Assembly (NCBI GenBank): GCA_964429695.1
Contig: CAYSCS010000068.1
Location: 23,880 to 87,879, forward strand
Direction: 5' to 3'
DNA length: 64,000 bases
Source: CAYSCS01 sp964429695
Lineage (GTDB): Bacteria; Acidobacteriota; Aminicenantia; Aminicenantales; Aminicenantaceae
Part shown: positions 36,773 through 46,737 of the stretch, piece by piece
How positions within the stretch are numbered: position 1 is the first letter of the stretch
Layout of the letters: every line of letters begins with the position of its first letter
Position numbers and translations under genes: made by a program
Notes under the pieces: generated by a model
Database searches by the model: none
Told to the model about the DNA's origin: nothing
Seen by the model: only the letters and a program-made list of their open reading frames with translations

Positions 36773-38134
36773 ATGCTAAAGAAGATGAGATTGGAAAAAA
36801 AAGAGGAGAGAAAATTTCAACCCGCCCAAGTGCTGATAGCAAGCTTCCTCATCTCCATATTTGTGGGAACGATGCTCCTTCTTCTCCCCCTCAGCTCAAA
36901 ATCAGGTCACATCTCTTTCATCGATGCCCTCTTCACTGCCACCTCTGCCATCTGTGTCACTGGTCTCACCGTCAGAGAAACGGCAACCTATTTCTCTACC
37001 TTCGGTCAAATAGTCCTCCTCACTCTCATCCAACTGGGCGGATTGGGAATAATGACATTTTCCACTCTCATCCTCTTTGTCGCAGGGAAAAAAATTTCAA
37101 TAAAGGACAGGCTCATCCTCCAGGAGGGCTTTCATCCTTCTTATCCCTATGAAGTCAAGGCATTAATCAAGAAAGTCGTCCTATATTTCCTGGTCATCGA
37201 AGCTTTTGGCTTCCTCTCTCTCTTTCTAAGCTTTTATTCAAACTTTCCTCTTCCCCAAGCCATCTTCAATTCTCTCTTTCATTCTGTCTCTGCCTTCTGC
37301 AATGCAGGATTTTCGCTTTTCAGCACAAGCCTTGTTTCCTACCATGGACACATAGGAGTAAACTTAACAATCATCATTCTAATCGTTCTAGGTGGCCTTG
37401 GCTTTTTGGTTCTGGATGAAATAAGTAAAATAAAGAAGTTTTTCTCCAAGAAGGAAAAGAAGAAAGCCTCTCTCCATACGAAACTTGTCCTCAGGATGAC
37501 GTCCTTCCTCATCCTCTTTCCTTTTTTACTTTTCCTTGCGCTTGAGTGGGGTCATTCGTTAAAAGGATTTTCTTTGAAAAATAAAATCATAATCTCCCTT
37601 TTTCAGGTTATTACTCCCCGCACAGCAGGTTTTAACACCATTGATTTGAACACCCTTAGTTTCGCCACCATCTTTCTCCTCATCATGCTCATGTTTGTGG
37701 GGGCTTCTCCCGGTTCAACAGGAGGAGGAGTGAAGACGATTACCATCGGAGTCATCTTCGCCTTCCTCAAGGCAAAGATTGCAGCCCGAGAGTCTATAAG
37801 CATCTATCAACGTTCCCTCCCCTTTGAAACCATAACCAAGGCCTACACCATTGTGACTCTCTCGCTTCTAATTATCTTTCTAAATTCTTTTTTGCTCCTC
37901 CTATTACATCCATGGGCGAGCATAAGTATGGTCATTTTCGAAGTTTTTTCAGCCTTCGGGACCGTGGGTCTTTCACTTGGAATGACTCCGAAGTTATGTG
38001 TTTTGGGGAAAATTGTAATCATTCTCACCATGTATATAGGCAGGATTGGTGCCCTCACTCTTCTCTATGCTCTGAGCCGCGCCACCCCCTTTGGAAAATA
38101 TGCCTATGTTGAAGAAAATGTGATGATAGGATAG
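36773..38134 (+). CDS. ktrB: TrkH/KtrB-type potassium transporter membrane subunit
   Basis: 453 residues from the ATG at 36773 (36785 also possible). An ATG at 36584 would add 63 residues without family resemblance and upstream of the promoter, so it is rejected. The four pore loops are visible: TSAICVTGLTV, SAFCNAGFSL, TPRTAGFNTID and FGTVGLSLGMTP, each with the selectivity glycine, among about ten hydrophobic helices. It imports potassium under control of the cytosolic RCK ring encoded next. The 24-base gap shows one operon. Confidence 0.93.
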   Translation: MLKKMRLEKKEERKFQPAQVLIASFLISIFVGTMLLLLPLSSKSGHISFIDALFTATSAICVTGLTVRETATYFSTFGQIVLLTLIQLGGLGIMTFSTLILFVAGKKISIKDRLILQEGFHPSYPYEVKALIKKVVLYFLVIEAFGFLSLFLSFYSNFPLPQAIFNSLFHSVSAFCNAGFSLFSTSLVSYHGHIGVNLTIIILIVLGGLGFLVLDEISKIKKFFSKKEKKKASLHTKLVLRMTSFLILFPFLLFLALEWGHSLKGFSLKNKIIISLFQVITPRTAGFNTIDLNTLSFATIFLLIMLMFVGASPGSTGGGVKTITIGVIFAFLKAKIAARESISIYQRSLPFETITKAYTIVTLSLLIIFLNSFLLLLLHPWASISMVIFEVFSAFGTVGLSLGMTPKLCVLGKIVIILTMYIGRIGALTLLYALSRATPFGKYAYVEENVMIG

Positions 38135-38158
38135 AATCAGCAAAGGAGATTCAAAGTA

Positions 38159-38806
38159 ATGAAATTTGCGGTAATTGGATTGGGAAGTTTTGGCTCAAAC
38201 GTGGTCAAGACACTCTATGAGGAAGGAAATGAAGTACTTGCCATAGACAGGGAGAAGGAAAAGGTTGATGCGGTGAAGAACTTTTCCTCTCATGCCGTAT
38301 GCATGGATGCGACATCCAAAGAAAATCTGATGGCTCTCGGCATCCAAGAGATGGACGTAGTCGTCGTAAGCCTCGGCCCTGAGATGGAATCCTCAATTCT
38401 TACTGTCCTCCATCTCCATGAACTCGAGGTTAAGAGGATTATAGCCAAAGCCCTCAGCGAGGACCATGCCAAGATTCTCGAAGCCGTGGGTGCTACAGAA
38501 GTCATCTTCCCCGAAAAAGACATGGCCATTAAAACTGCTCATCGCCTTAGCAATCCAAACTTGCTCGAATACATCCCGCTTCTTTCTGGGTTCAGCATCC
38601 AGGAAATTGCTCCCCCCGAAAAATTCATCGGCAAAAGCCTCAAAGAGCTGGATTTAAGAAATAGATATGGCGTCCATGTCATCGCCATCAAGGAACTAAT
38701 CCCTGAAAAGACAACCCTCATCCCTAGGGCTGATTTCGTGATTAAAGATAGTGATATCCTGATTATAATAGGCGAAGAGGAAAAGCTCGCCAAACTATCC
38801 TCTTAG
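38159..38806 (+). CDS. ktrA: KtrA/TrkA-type potassium channel regulatory subunit
   Basis: 215 residues: an RCK_N Rossmann domain (VIGLGSFGSNV, DREKEKVD, DATSKENL) and a TrkA_C domain (about 135-215). A single RCK pair rather than two makes it the Ktr type, which forms an octameric ring that opens the pore with ATP and closes it with ADP. AAAGGAG precedes the ATG. Confidence 0.93.
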   Translation: MKFAVIGLGSFGSNVVKTLYEEGNEVLAIDREKEKVDAVKNFSSHAVCMDATSKENLMALGIQEMDVVVVSLGPEMESSILTVLHLHELEVKRIIAKALSEDHAKILEAVGATEVIFPEKDMAIKTAHRLSNPNLLEYIPLLSGFSIQEIAPPEKFIGKSLKELDLRNRYGVHVIAIKELIPEKTTLIPRADFVIKDSDILIIIGEEEKLAKLSS

Positions 38807-39010
38807 AAGAAAAAACTCCTCGCGTAAATCCTCAATTTCTGTGAAATCTATTTCCATTCCTTGCGTTTTTCTCAAGGGTGAAAAAAATCCAAAATGAGAG
38901 AAATGAATCACCCCCAAACTCATTACTTTCAACATACATCCCTTCTGCATTTCTTCCTAACTTGGTGGAGATAAGAGGGGCCTTCTCCTCCAAGGCTCTG
39001 TGCCTTTATG

Positions 39011-41359
39011 TTACTCCAGAAGACTCTTGAGGATTGCGAGGGCTGCCTGTTTCGAAAGCTCTCCACTTTCTTTCGCCGGACCAACACAGGAAGGACATCC
39101 TTCTTGACAAGGACAGACTTCAATTGTCCTTGCACATTGTTCAAGGAGCTTTTTCTCGAGGTCAAAGAGAGAGGGACTAAGGCCGACCCCTCCTGGAAAA
39201 TTGTCATAGATGAAAATGTTTGGTTCAAACCCAGCCTCAGCAAAGAAAATCGCCTCTTCTTCCTGAGGCTGGAATTTAAAGCTAATGTTTCGAGGAGGGA
39301 GTGAGCGGCCGCTGATGTTGTCCCCTATGCAGACCCCCACATCATGAAGGTCACACATCATGAAAAGAGGTGCAACATGGTGGATGAGGTAAGCAAGACC
39401 GAAGAGCCCGTTTATCTTCTGTTCAGGAGTGAATGGAAGCGAACCAATTATTTCGGAGGGAATGGTTAACCAGTAACTCGTGGTATGCATTTCGTTTTGA
39501 GGCAGGCTCAAGTCGCCTGCGCCCACATTCTCCATGGTGTGAAATTTTATCTTCTTAAACCCTACAACTTGAGTTGCAACATGAACCTCGCCGTGGGAAA
39601 TGGTGCATTTTTCGAGATTCCTTTTATCGAAAATATGGAGAATTTTTATCTTTGTATAATCAATGGCATCAGTGAAATAATCTACATCCGTCTTCTTTAC
39701 GTATGCCTTCCGCTCGCCATAGTCAAGTCTCTCCACATAATACTGTTCTCCCTCACAGATGTAGATTGCCTTGGGATGGAGGGTAGTAAGAGCAGATGAA
39801 AAATCAACTTCGGCAATAGCCTTCGTCTTTTCACTCGTATCGACAACGACGAAATTATCGGAACTGATACTTCTCAAACTCACTCCATCTGCAGGATAGG
39901 CATCGGAAACCCAGAACCATTTCCCTCCTGAATAATGGACGAGGTTCTCTTCCTCAAGGAATTTCAAAATCTCTGAAATCTCTACATTCCCGAATCTCTC
40001 TCCCTCATAAAAGGGAAGTTCGAAGGCAGCACACTCGATGTGACTAGTGAGGATGGAAAGATTGTCAGGGTTGATGAGGGCTCTCTCAGGGCTTCTGGAG
40101 AAGAAATACTCAGGGTTGTTGACGATGAACTGGTCGAGAGGAGAGCTGGAGGCTACGAGAATGGCTGCTGATTTTCCTGTCTTCCTCCCCGCGCGTCCGG
40201 CTCTCTGCCAGGTACTGGCTATTGTCCCGGGATAGGAAGCAAGCACCGCCACATCGAGACTCCCGATATCAATCCCCAGCTCAAGCGCATTGGTTGAGAC
40301 TACTCCCCTAATTTTTCCTTTCCTCAGATTTTCTTCAATCTCCCTCCTCCTAAGAGGCAAATATCCTCCCCTGTAACCTCTTATCAGTCCCTCATCCTTT
40401 ATGGTCTTTTCTATGTCTTCCTTGAGATAAGTGAGGAGAACTTCTGTGATCAGGCGGCTCTGGGCAAAGACAATGGTCTGGAGTCCACTCTGGAGGAAAA
40501 GGGAAGCCACCCTCCTTGATTCATTGACATAGGAACGCCTGATTCCCAGAAATTTGTTAACAACAGGAGGAGTATAGAAGATAAAATATTTTTCTCCACG
40601 CGGAGCACCATTATCATCCACAAGAGAAACAGGTGCTTCAATCATTCTCTCCCCGATTTCGAGAGGATTAGCGATGGTTGCCGTGGAGAGGATGAATTGA
40701 GGGGAGGAACCATAGAATTTTGCCACTCTTTTCAGTCTTCTCAAGACATTAGCAAGATGACTCCCAAAGATTCCCCGATAGTTATGCAACTCATCGATGA
40801 CCACATATTTGAGATTCTCAAAAAGTTTTATCCACTTGGTATGATGGGGAAGAATCCCTGTATGAAGCATATCAGGATTGGTGAGGATGATATGCCCCCT
40901 TGCCCTTATCGCTTTTCTTGCATCCTGAGGGGTATCACCATCATAGGTGAAAACCCTTATTTCTTCAGGGAGAAGGGCAATTGTCTCATCCAATTCTGCT
41001 TTCTGGTCCTGGGAAAGAGCCTTGGTGGGAAAAAGATAGATGGCTCGTGAAGATGGGTCTTTAAGAATCGAATCTAAAACAGGAAGGTTATAACAGAGAG
41101 TTTTTCCTGAGGCTGTGGGAGTTACGACCACAATGTTCTTTTTTTCTTTAAGAAGCTCCCAGGAATGATATTGATGAGTATAAAGCCTTTCAAAGCCCTT
41201 TTCCTGGAGAGCCTTGAGCAAAGAGGGATGGACATCCTGGGGGTAATCCCTGTATCTTCCTTCTTGAGCAGGGAGGTGTCTTATGGCACGGATGCAATCA
41301 TGCTTCGCACCAAGCTCTTCAAGAAGCCTAAGTGCTTTTAAAAGATTTTCTTCTTTCAT
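39011..41359 (-). CDS. mrfA: DEAD/DEAH-box DNA helicase, MrfA (YprA) family
   Basis: 782 residues. Walker A TPTASGKT (81-87), Walker B DELH (189-192), STATIANP, and motif VI QRAGRAGR (about 385). The C-terminal third has the MrfA DUF1998-like domain with a zinc-binding cysteine cluster (CARTIEVCPCQEGCPSC). Family members unwind DNA 3' to 5' and take part in mitomycin-type damage repair, so its position beside uvrA is of interest although the two genes are divergent. Confidence 0.9.
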   Translation of the reverse strand: MKEENLLKALRLLEELGAKHDCIRAIRHLPAQEGRYRDYPQDVHPSLLKALQEKGFERLYTHQYHSWELLKEKKNIVVVTPTASGKTLCYNLPVLDSILKDPSSRAIYLFPTKALSQDQKAELDETIALLPEEIRVFTYDGDTPQDARKAIRARGHIILTNPDMLHTGILPHHTKWIKLFENLKYVVIDELHNYRGIFGSHLANVLRRLKRVAKFYGSSPQFILSTATIANPLEIGERMIEAPVSLVDDNGAPRGEKYFIFYTPPVVNKFLGIRRSYVNESRRVASLFLQSGLQTIVFAQSRLITEVLLTYLKEDIEKTIKDEGLIRGYRGGYLPLRRREIEENLRKGKIRGVVSTNALELGIDIGSLDVAVLASYPGTIASTWQRAGRAGRKTGKSAAILVASSSPLDQFIVNNPEYFFSRSPERALINPDNLSILTSHIECAAFELPFYEGERFGNVEISEILKFLEEENLVHYSGGKWFWVSDAYPADGVSLRSISSDNFVVVDTSEKTKAIAEVDFSSALTTLHPKAIYICEGEQYYVERLDYGERKAYVKKTDVDYFTDAIDYTKIKILHIFDKRNLEKCTISHGEVHVATQVVGFKKIKFHTMENVGAGDLSLPQNEMHTTSYWLTIPSEIIGSLPFTPEQKINGLFGLAYLIHHVAPLFMMCDLHDVGVCIGDNISGRSLPPRNISFKFQPQEEEAIFFAEAGFEPNIFIYDNFPGGVGLSPSLFDLEKKLLEQCARTIEVCPCQEGCPSCVGPAKESGELSKQAALAILKSLLE

Positions 41360-41811
41360 CCACAGAGACTCTTCTCATTTTTAAATATTATTATTTGTTG
41401 GGGAAATGGTCAATCTCTTAGAAAGTTCCTCTGAATTTGATAATTTGTTTCGCAAAAAATTAGAAATGACCCGGGCAAAATGAACAGGCTATCTCATCTT
41501 AAAAAAATAATTAAGGAAAGTCTTCAAACTTGAAATTATGAGGCTCTATTTTAAAGATTCCCCTTTGTATTTTTTTAATCACCATAAAATAAATAAATTA
41601 GATTGTTTTGAAGCAACCTTCTAGAAGATGTCTTATTCAAATTCTCTAACAGGGGTAAAAGGTAAGGAGAAATTTGATTTTGAAAGCCGATGAGCCTGAG
41701 AGTAAACTCAAGGACACATTCCCAAATTCGCTTAAGGAGTTACTTCTTCTCTTTCTATTCTCCTTCTTTTCCTCGATGAGGCTTCCTCAATATGCTAAAA
41801 TAAAATTTAAA
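41360..41811. other. 452-bp divergent region between the helicase and uvrA
   Basis: AT-rich with no recognisable RNA or repeat. A frame open from TTG 41674 joins uvrA and has AAGGAG at 41664-41669, but its translation (LLLLFLFSFF hydrophobic run) has no counterpart in UvrA. TAAAAT at 41795-41800 could be a -10 for uvrA; no -35 matches. No LexA-type palindrome was seen. Confidence 0.5.
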
Positions 41812-44325
41812 ATGATAGAAGAGATTCGAGTTAAAAAAGCTTCACAGCACAACTTGAAAAGAATCGACGTAAATCTCCCTAGGAACAAACTCATCGTCAT
41901 CACAGGTCCGAGTGGTTCTGGAAAATCTTCCCTTGCTTTTGATACCCTTTTTGCCGAAGGGCAACGCCGCTACCTTGAATGCCTTTCCACCTATGCCCGT
42001 CAGTATATCGAGCAGATGGAAAAGCCCGAGGTAGAGGCGATTGAAGGAATTTCACCTTCTATTTCTATCGACCAGCGCACAATCTCCTCTAATCCCCGCT
42101 CTACTGTGGGGACAGTCACAGAAATTTATGACTTTTTGAGACTCCTTTTTGCCAGAGTGGGTACTCCCCACTGTCCGAAATGTGGGAGGAAAGTAAGTTC
42201 CCAGACTAAAGAACAAATAAGAGAAAAAATCTTAACCGGTTTCGATAAAGAAAGGGTGATGATTCTCTCTCCCTTAATCAAGGGGCGCAAAGGAGAGTAC
42301 CACCGCCTCTTCGAGTGGTTGAGGAAGAAGGGATTTCTTAGAATCAGGGTTGATGGCGATTTTATGGAACTCGATGAAGAAATAACTCTGAGCAAGACAA
42401 GAAAACACAACATCGATGTCCTGGTGGATGAGATAAAAATTCAAAGAGAATCGGCTTCACGACTCAATGAAGCCGTGGAGAAAGCCCTTGAGATGTCAGA
42501 AGGAGACTTACTCCTGCTCTCCGAGGATGGAAAAGAAACCTTCTTCTCTCAGCATCTCCTCTGCCCCTATTGTGAAATAAGCCTTCCTGAGCTTGAGCCA
42601 AGAACATTTTCTTTTAACAGTCCTTACGGCGCCTGCCCTGAATGTAATGGGCTTGGCTATCAGACTGTGTATAACGAATGGGGAGAACTCGAACTCACCG
42701 AAGAGGTATGTCCTCTCTGCGAGGGAGCAAGGTTGAAGAAAGAGAGTCTCGCCATAAAAGTAGGAGAGATGAACATTCATGAATTGAGCTCGCTTTCGGT
42801 GAGCCAGCTGATGAAAAAGCTCTCTTCCCTGAGTTTTCCTCCTGCCCAGGAAAGAGTGGCCTCAAAAATCATGAAGGAGATAATGACTCGTTTAATAGTC
42901 ATGGAAGAGCTGGGAATGTCATACCTTGAGTTAAGCCGCACCACAGGCTCCCTCTCAGGGGGAGAAGCAAGAAGAGTGAGACTCGCAGCTCAGGTTGGTT
43001 CCCGGTTGAGAGGAATCTTATACGTCCTCGATGAACCAACGATTGGACTTCACCAGAGAGACAATAAACGCTTGATTTCTTTATTAAAAGACATCCGGGA
43101 CGAAGGAAATTCTGTTATAGTTGTGGAGCATGATGAACAGACAATTCGAGCCGCTGATTATATCCTCGACCTCGGCCCGGGAGCAGGAGAGCAGGGTGGG
43201 TATAAAGTTGCTGAAGGGCCTCTTAACCTTGTGCTCGCTACCCCTCAGTCACTCACCGCTCAATATCTCAGAAAAGAAAAATTTATTGAATATCCTCAGC
43301 AGAGAAGAAAGCCAAGAGGGTGGTTGACAATCATCCAAGCAGCCGAGCACAACTTGAAAAATATCGATGTGCGGATACCCCTCTCGGTGATGACTGCAGT
43401 AACCGGAGTCTCAGGCTCTGGAAAGAGCACTCTCGTCTATGACATCCTCTACAAAGGACTGCTGAACATCTTCTATAAAACAAAGCAAAAAGCAGGCAAG
43501 CATCTATCGATATTGGGAGTAGAAAAAATCGATAAAGTGATTTCCATAGACCAGAAACCAATTGGCAGGACTCCCCGTTCAAATCCGGCTACCTACACGG
43601 GCCTTTTCACGCACTTGAGAAGGCTTTTTGCTCTGACCGCAGAATCAAGAATAAGGGGTTATTCTCCAGGACGCTTCAGCTTCAACCTGAAGGGAGGACG
43701 CTGTGAGGAATGCGAGGGGGCGGGTTCAAAGAAGATAGAAATGCACTTCTTGCCCGATGTCTTCGTTACTTGTGATAGATGCCAGGGAAAACGTTATAAC
43801 AGCGAAACCCTTTCTGTGCTTTACAAAGGAAAAAACATAGCTGATTATCTTGCGATGAGTGTCGAGGAAGCCTATGAATTGCTGAAGGCCCATCCTGTCC
43901 TTAAAAGAAAACTGGGATTATTGAAAAGAGTCGGGCTGGGTTATTTAAGGCTCGGTCAGCCTGCCCCTACTCTTTCTGGTGGAGAGGCACAGCGCATCAA
44001 GCTCACCAAGGAGTTGAGCCGCAAAGCGACAGGAAAGACCCTTTACCTGCTGGATGAGCCGACTACTGGGCTTCATTTCGATGATGTAAAAAAGCTCATG
44101 GACGTTCTCTCTGAATTGGTAAGACTGGGGAACACCGTGGTAGTTATTGAACACAACCTTGAAGTTATTAAATGTTGCGATTATATTATTGACCTGGGGC
44201 CAGAAGGAGGGGAAGAGGGGGGCTGGATTGTGGCTGAAGGTACTCCTGAGGAAGTGGCAAGGAATGAAAAATCCTACACAGGGAAATTTCTGAAAAAGGC
44301 ATTATGGAAACGAGCGATTGTCTGA
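41812..44325 (+). CDS. uvrA: excinuclease ABC subunit A, shortened form
   Basis: 837 residues from the ATG at 41812 (MIEEIRVKKASQHNLK fits the family start). Both ATPase modules are present: Walker A GPSGSGKSS (32-39), signature LSGGEARRV and LSGGEAQRIKL, and both D-loops (YVLDEPTIGLH, YLLDEPTTGLH). The UvrB-binding insert begins CPKCGRKVSSQT. The family is usually about 940 residues; here the stretch between CPECNGLG and CPLCEGARL (42628-42729) is only about 20 residues instead of roughly 110. UvrA scans DNA for lesions with UvrB. No ribosome site is clear; holB follows at once. Confidence 0.93.
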   Translation: MIEEIRVKKASQHNLKRIDVNLPRNKLIVITGPSGSGKSSLAFDTLFAEGQRRYLECLSTYARQYIEQMEKPEVEAIEGISPSISIDQRTISSNPRSTVGTVTEIYDFLRLLFARVGTPHCPKCGRKVSSQTKEQIREKILTGFDKERVMILSPLIKGRKGEYHRLFEWLRKKGFLRIRVDGDFMELDEEITLSKTRKHNIDVLVDEIKIQRESASRLNEAVEKALEMSEGDLLLLSEDGKETFFSQHLLCPYCEISLPELEPRTFSFNSPYGACPECNGLGYQTVYNEWGELELTEEVCPLCEGARLKKESLAIKVGEMNIHELSSLSVSQLMKKLSSLSFPPAQERVASKIMKEIMTRLIVMEELGMSYLELSRTTGSLSGGEARRVRLAAQVGSRLRGILYVLDEPTIGLHQRDNKRLISLLKDIRDEGNSVIVVEHDEQTIRAADYILDLGPGAGEQGGYKVAEGPLNLVLATPQSLTAQYLRKEKFIEYPQQRRKPRGWLTIIQAAEHNLKNIDVRIPLSVMTAVTGVSGSGKSTLVYDILYKGLLNIFYKTKQKAGKHLSILGVEKIDKVISIDQKPIGRTPRSNPATYTGLFTHLRRLFALTAESRIRGYSPGRFSFNLKGGRCEECEGAGSKKIEMHFLPDVFVTCDRCQGKRYNSETLSVLYKGKNIADYLAMSVEEAYELLKAHPVLKRKLGLLKRVGLGYLRLGQPAPTLSGGEAQRIKLTKELSRKATGKTLYLLDEPTTGLHFDDVKKLMDVLSELVRLGNTVVVIEHNLEVIKCCDYIIDLGPEGGEEGGWIVAEGTPEEVARNEKSYTGKFLKKALWKRAIV

Positions 44326-44347
44326 ATCACAAACCATAAAAGAAGCG

Positions 44348-45334
44348 ATGGCATTTAAAAACATTGTGGGAAACGAGAAGGCAAAAACACTCCTTCGAAG
44401 GTACCTGGAGCTCAAAAAGATGCCCAATTCGATGCTCTTCTGGGGTCCTGAAGGGGTGGGCAAAATGAGCCTGGCAAAAGAAGTCGCAAAGGCAATAAAC
44501 TGCAAAAAACTGCAAGAAGATGCATGCGATTCATGCTCCTCCTGCAGGGCGGTGATGAATGAAAATCATCCAGATATAATGTTCATCTATCCCAAGGGAA
44601 ACATGCTAAAGATTGAACAGATGAGGATGTTGAAGCAGATTGCTTACTTCAAGCCGATGATTGGTAAAAAAAGAGTATTCATCATCGATGATGCGGAGAA
44701 AATGAATGAAGAAGCAGCAAATTCTCTTCTGAAAACTCTAGAAGAACCCCCAGCCTTTACCCATGTAATTCTCATCACCACTAATCCTTTCCTCATCCTC
44801 CCCACCATAAAATCTCGCTGCCAGATTGTGCGGCTCTCCCCTCTTTCAAGCGAAGAAATCGAAAAGGTTCTCATAGAAAAAGGGTATCAAAGGGAAAGGG
44901 CAAGGATAATATCCCTTCTCTCTCGAGGGAACCTCAAAGAGGCCTTGACTCTTGACTGGGATGAAATAAACACGATAAGAGGAGAAGCATGGAGGCTTTT
45001 TATCTCCCTCATCACCGGGCAGGGTGTTGGTCAGAGGTTGGAAAATTATTATTCCCAGAATCTTTCGAGGGGTGAATGGGAACAGCTTCTGGAGATGATT
45101 GCCTCCTTTTGCAGGGATTTAATCCTGATTAAAGAAAGAGGAGAGGAGAGGCTTCTTTTAAACCCAGATTTTCTGGAGGAGATCCGAAGGGTTGAGGCTG
45201 AAGCGAATATCGAGCGATGCCTTGATTATCTCCCTAAAATAGACTTTACCCTTTATGGCTTTAACAAAAATCTTAACCTGAACCTCCTTACAGCTTCCTT
45301 TTTTGCAAATTTTAGTGGAGAAACTCATGCCTGA
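44348..45334 (+). CDS. holB: DNA polymerase III delta' subunit (HolB/DnaX-like AAA+ protein)
   Basis: 328 residues from the ATG at 44348, preceded by AAGAAG; a TTG at 44318 inside uvrA is less likely. Features are NIVGNEKAKTLLRRYL, Walker A GPEGVGKMS, a four-cysteine zinc module (CKKLQEDACDSCSSC), FIIDDAEKMNEEAANSLLKTLEEPP and the arginine-finger SRC motif. It is part of the clamp loader that places the sliding clamp on primed DNA. The next gene begins eight bases before its stop. Confidence 0.9.
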   Translation: MAFKNIVGNEKAKTLLRRYLELKKMPNSMLFWGPEGVGKMSLAKEVAKAINCKKLQEDACDSCSSCRAVMNENHPDIMFIYPKGNMLKIEQMRMLKQIAYFKPMIGKKRVFIIDDAEKMNEEAANSLLKTLEEPPAFTHVILITTNPFLILPTIKSRCQIVRLSPLSSEEIEKVLIEKGYQRERARIISLLSRGNLKEALTLDWDEINTIRGEAWRLFISLITGQGVGQRLENYYSQNLSRGEWEQLLEMIASFCRDLILIKERGEERLLLNPDFLEEIRRVEAEANIERCLDYLPKIDFTLYGFNKNLNLNLLTASFFANFSGETHA

Positions 45335-46007
45335 AGTAATCCTTGTCCTTCAAGAAAGAACGGGAAAGATTCTAAGAGCTTGGAATGAAAAGGAGGATTT
45401 GAAAAAAGGAGACCTCTGTCTCATCGAATCAGACCTGGGCGGAGACCTTGCGAGGGTTGTGGATACTTCAAGGTCTATCGCCAATCATCCTAAGGCTACG
45501 AAAGATGTGACCAAAATAATACGCAAAGCGAGTGAGGAAGATAAGGAAAAATTTCGAGAACTGAGGAATAAAGAGCAAAAGGCATTTGAATTTTGCCTTG
45601 AGAGAATAAAGGCCCTGAACCTTCCCATGAAGCTTGTAAGAGTAAATTATTTCTTCAACGAAAAGAAGGGAATTTTCTATTATACGGCCGATGGCAGAGT
45701 AGATTTTCGCCAACTCGTAAGAGATTTAGCCAAAGAATTAAAGATGAGGATTGAAATGCGTCAAATTGGAGTTCGCGACGAAGCAAAGCTTCTGGGCGGG
45801 CTTGGGGTTTGCGGAAGGACACTTTGCTGTTTTTCATTCATGAAGAGTTTTGAACCCGTCACGATTCAGAAAGCAAAGAAACAACAGATTGTCATCAATC
45901 CCACAAAGATTTCAGGACTTTGCGGACGGCTGATGTGCTGCCTTGCCTTTGAAGAAGAGTCAAAGGGTAGGATGTATGCTGAAGAAGAAAAGATCGAGGA
46001 AGATTGA
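45327..46007 (+). CDS. ricT: PSP1 domain protein, RicT (YaaT) family
   Basis: 226 residues from the ATG at 45327, with TGGAGA upstream; the longer TTG start lies inside holB. The PSP1 domain is clear: YYTADGRVDFRQLVRDLA, RIEMRQIGVRDEAKLLGG, then GVCGRTLCC and the second cysteine motif GLCGRLMCCL. In Bacillus RicT joins RicA and RicF in an iron-sulfur complex that helps RNase Y mature transcripts; rny is in this window. The holB-ricT neighbourhood is ancient and common. Confidence 0.88.
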   Translation: MPEVILVLQERTGKILRAWNEKEDLKKGDLCLIESDLGGDLARVVDTSRSIANHPKATKDVTKIIRKASEEDKEKFRELRNKEQKAFEFCLERIKALNLPMKLVRVNYFFNEKKGIFYYTADGRVDFRQLVRDLAKELKMRIEMRQIGVRDEAKLLGGLGVCGRTLCCFSFMKSFEPVTIQKAKKQQIVINPTKISGLCGRLMCCLAFEEESKGRMYAEEEKIEED

Positions 46008-46027
46008 ATCTTTCCCTGATGAGGAGC

Positions 46028-46672
46028 CTATTTCTTAATTCTGAACTGGACTATTGAAGAGACGGCAACCAAAATCCCCTCTTTTGAGAATGCCTTCACC
46101 TGCCAGGAGTACTTTTCACCTGCGCTCATCAGGCCTCTGATTTCTTCAGGCAAAAGGATAAAATTTTCCTTGGTTACGCCAGTCCAGAGAAGCTTCTCAT
46201 TGTAGAGGTAAATCTTATATTCTACATCTTCTGCAAGTTTCTTCCAGGTAAACTCATAGGGAATAGTGCCCACCTCAATCACCGGTGAAATGAGGGTGAT
46301 CGACTCCCCTCTGACAAGGTCTTCGTTGATGAAAAATGCCGGAGAACTCGTCTTCAGGCGAGGAAGCAAAGCAATGATCGCGATGAGAAGCACGCCTACA
46401 ATCACCGTAGCTGCTGCCCATTGTCTGGGAGTGAAAAAGGAAGTGAACTTTTCATACCAGAGAGCCCATCTTTTTTCTTCTCCTCCCTCCAAGTCCTTGA
46501 AAATCTCATCTCCTTTATATTTAATCGCCTTTATCAATTCATAGCGCTCTGCCATCTTCTCAAAGCAGTAAGAACAATTGAAGTAGTGCTCTTCAAACTC
46601 TTCCTTTTTCCCCTCGCTCATCCGCTCAAAAAGGTAGTCATCTATTAGATTTTCGAATTCACATTTTCTCAT
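46028..46672 (-). CDS. zinc-finger anti-sigma factor, membrane-bound
   Basis: 214 residues. The N-terminal zf-HC2-type anti-sigma domain has HYFNCSYCF (His-x3-Cys-x2-Cys); one transmembrane helix follows (about residues 92-112, AATVIVGVLLIAIIALL), and the remainder is a periplasmic beta domain. It would hold the ECF sigma factor, encoded just upstream, inactive at the membrane until an envelope signal arrives. The signal sensed is unknown. Confidence 0.85.
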   Translation of the reverse strand: MRKCEFENLIDDYLFERMSEGKKEEFEEHYFNCSYCFEKMAERYELIKAIKYKGDEIFKDLEGGEEKRWALWYEKFTSFFTPRQWAAATVIVGVLLIAIIALLPRLKTSSPAFFINEDLVRGESITLISPVIEVGTIPYEFTWKKLAEDVEYKIYLYNEKLLWTGVTKENFILLPEEIRGLMSAGEKYSWQVKAFSKEGILVAVSSIVQFRIKK

Positions 46673-46737
46673 CGCTTATACCTTTCACTTGATTTCAATT
46701 ATTTAGTCGATTCTCGAACAAAAAAACGAAATAATTT

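Noticed and set aside
41674..41811. N-terminal extension of UvrA from TTG 41674 with AAGGAG upstream
   Set aside because: The 46 extra residues include a hydrophobic run and do not match UvrA, whose normal start is the ATG at 41812.
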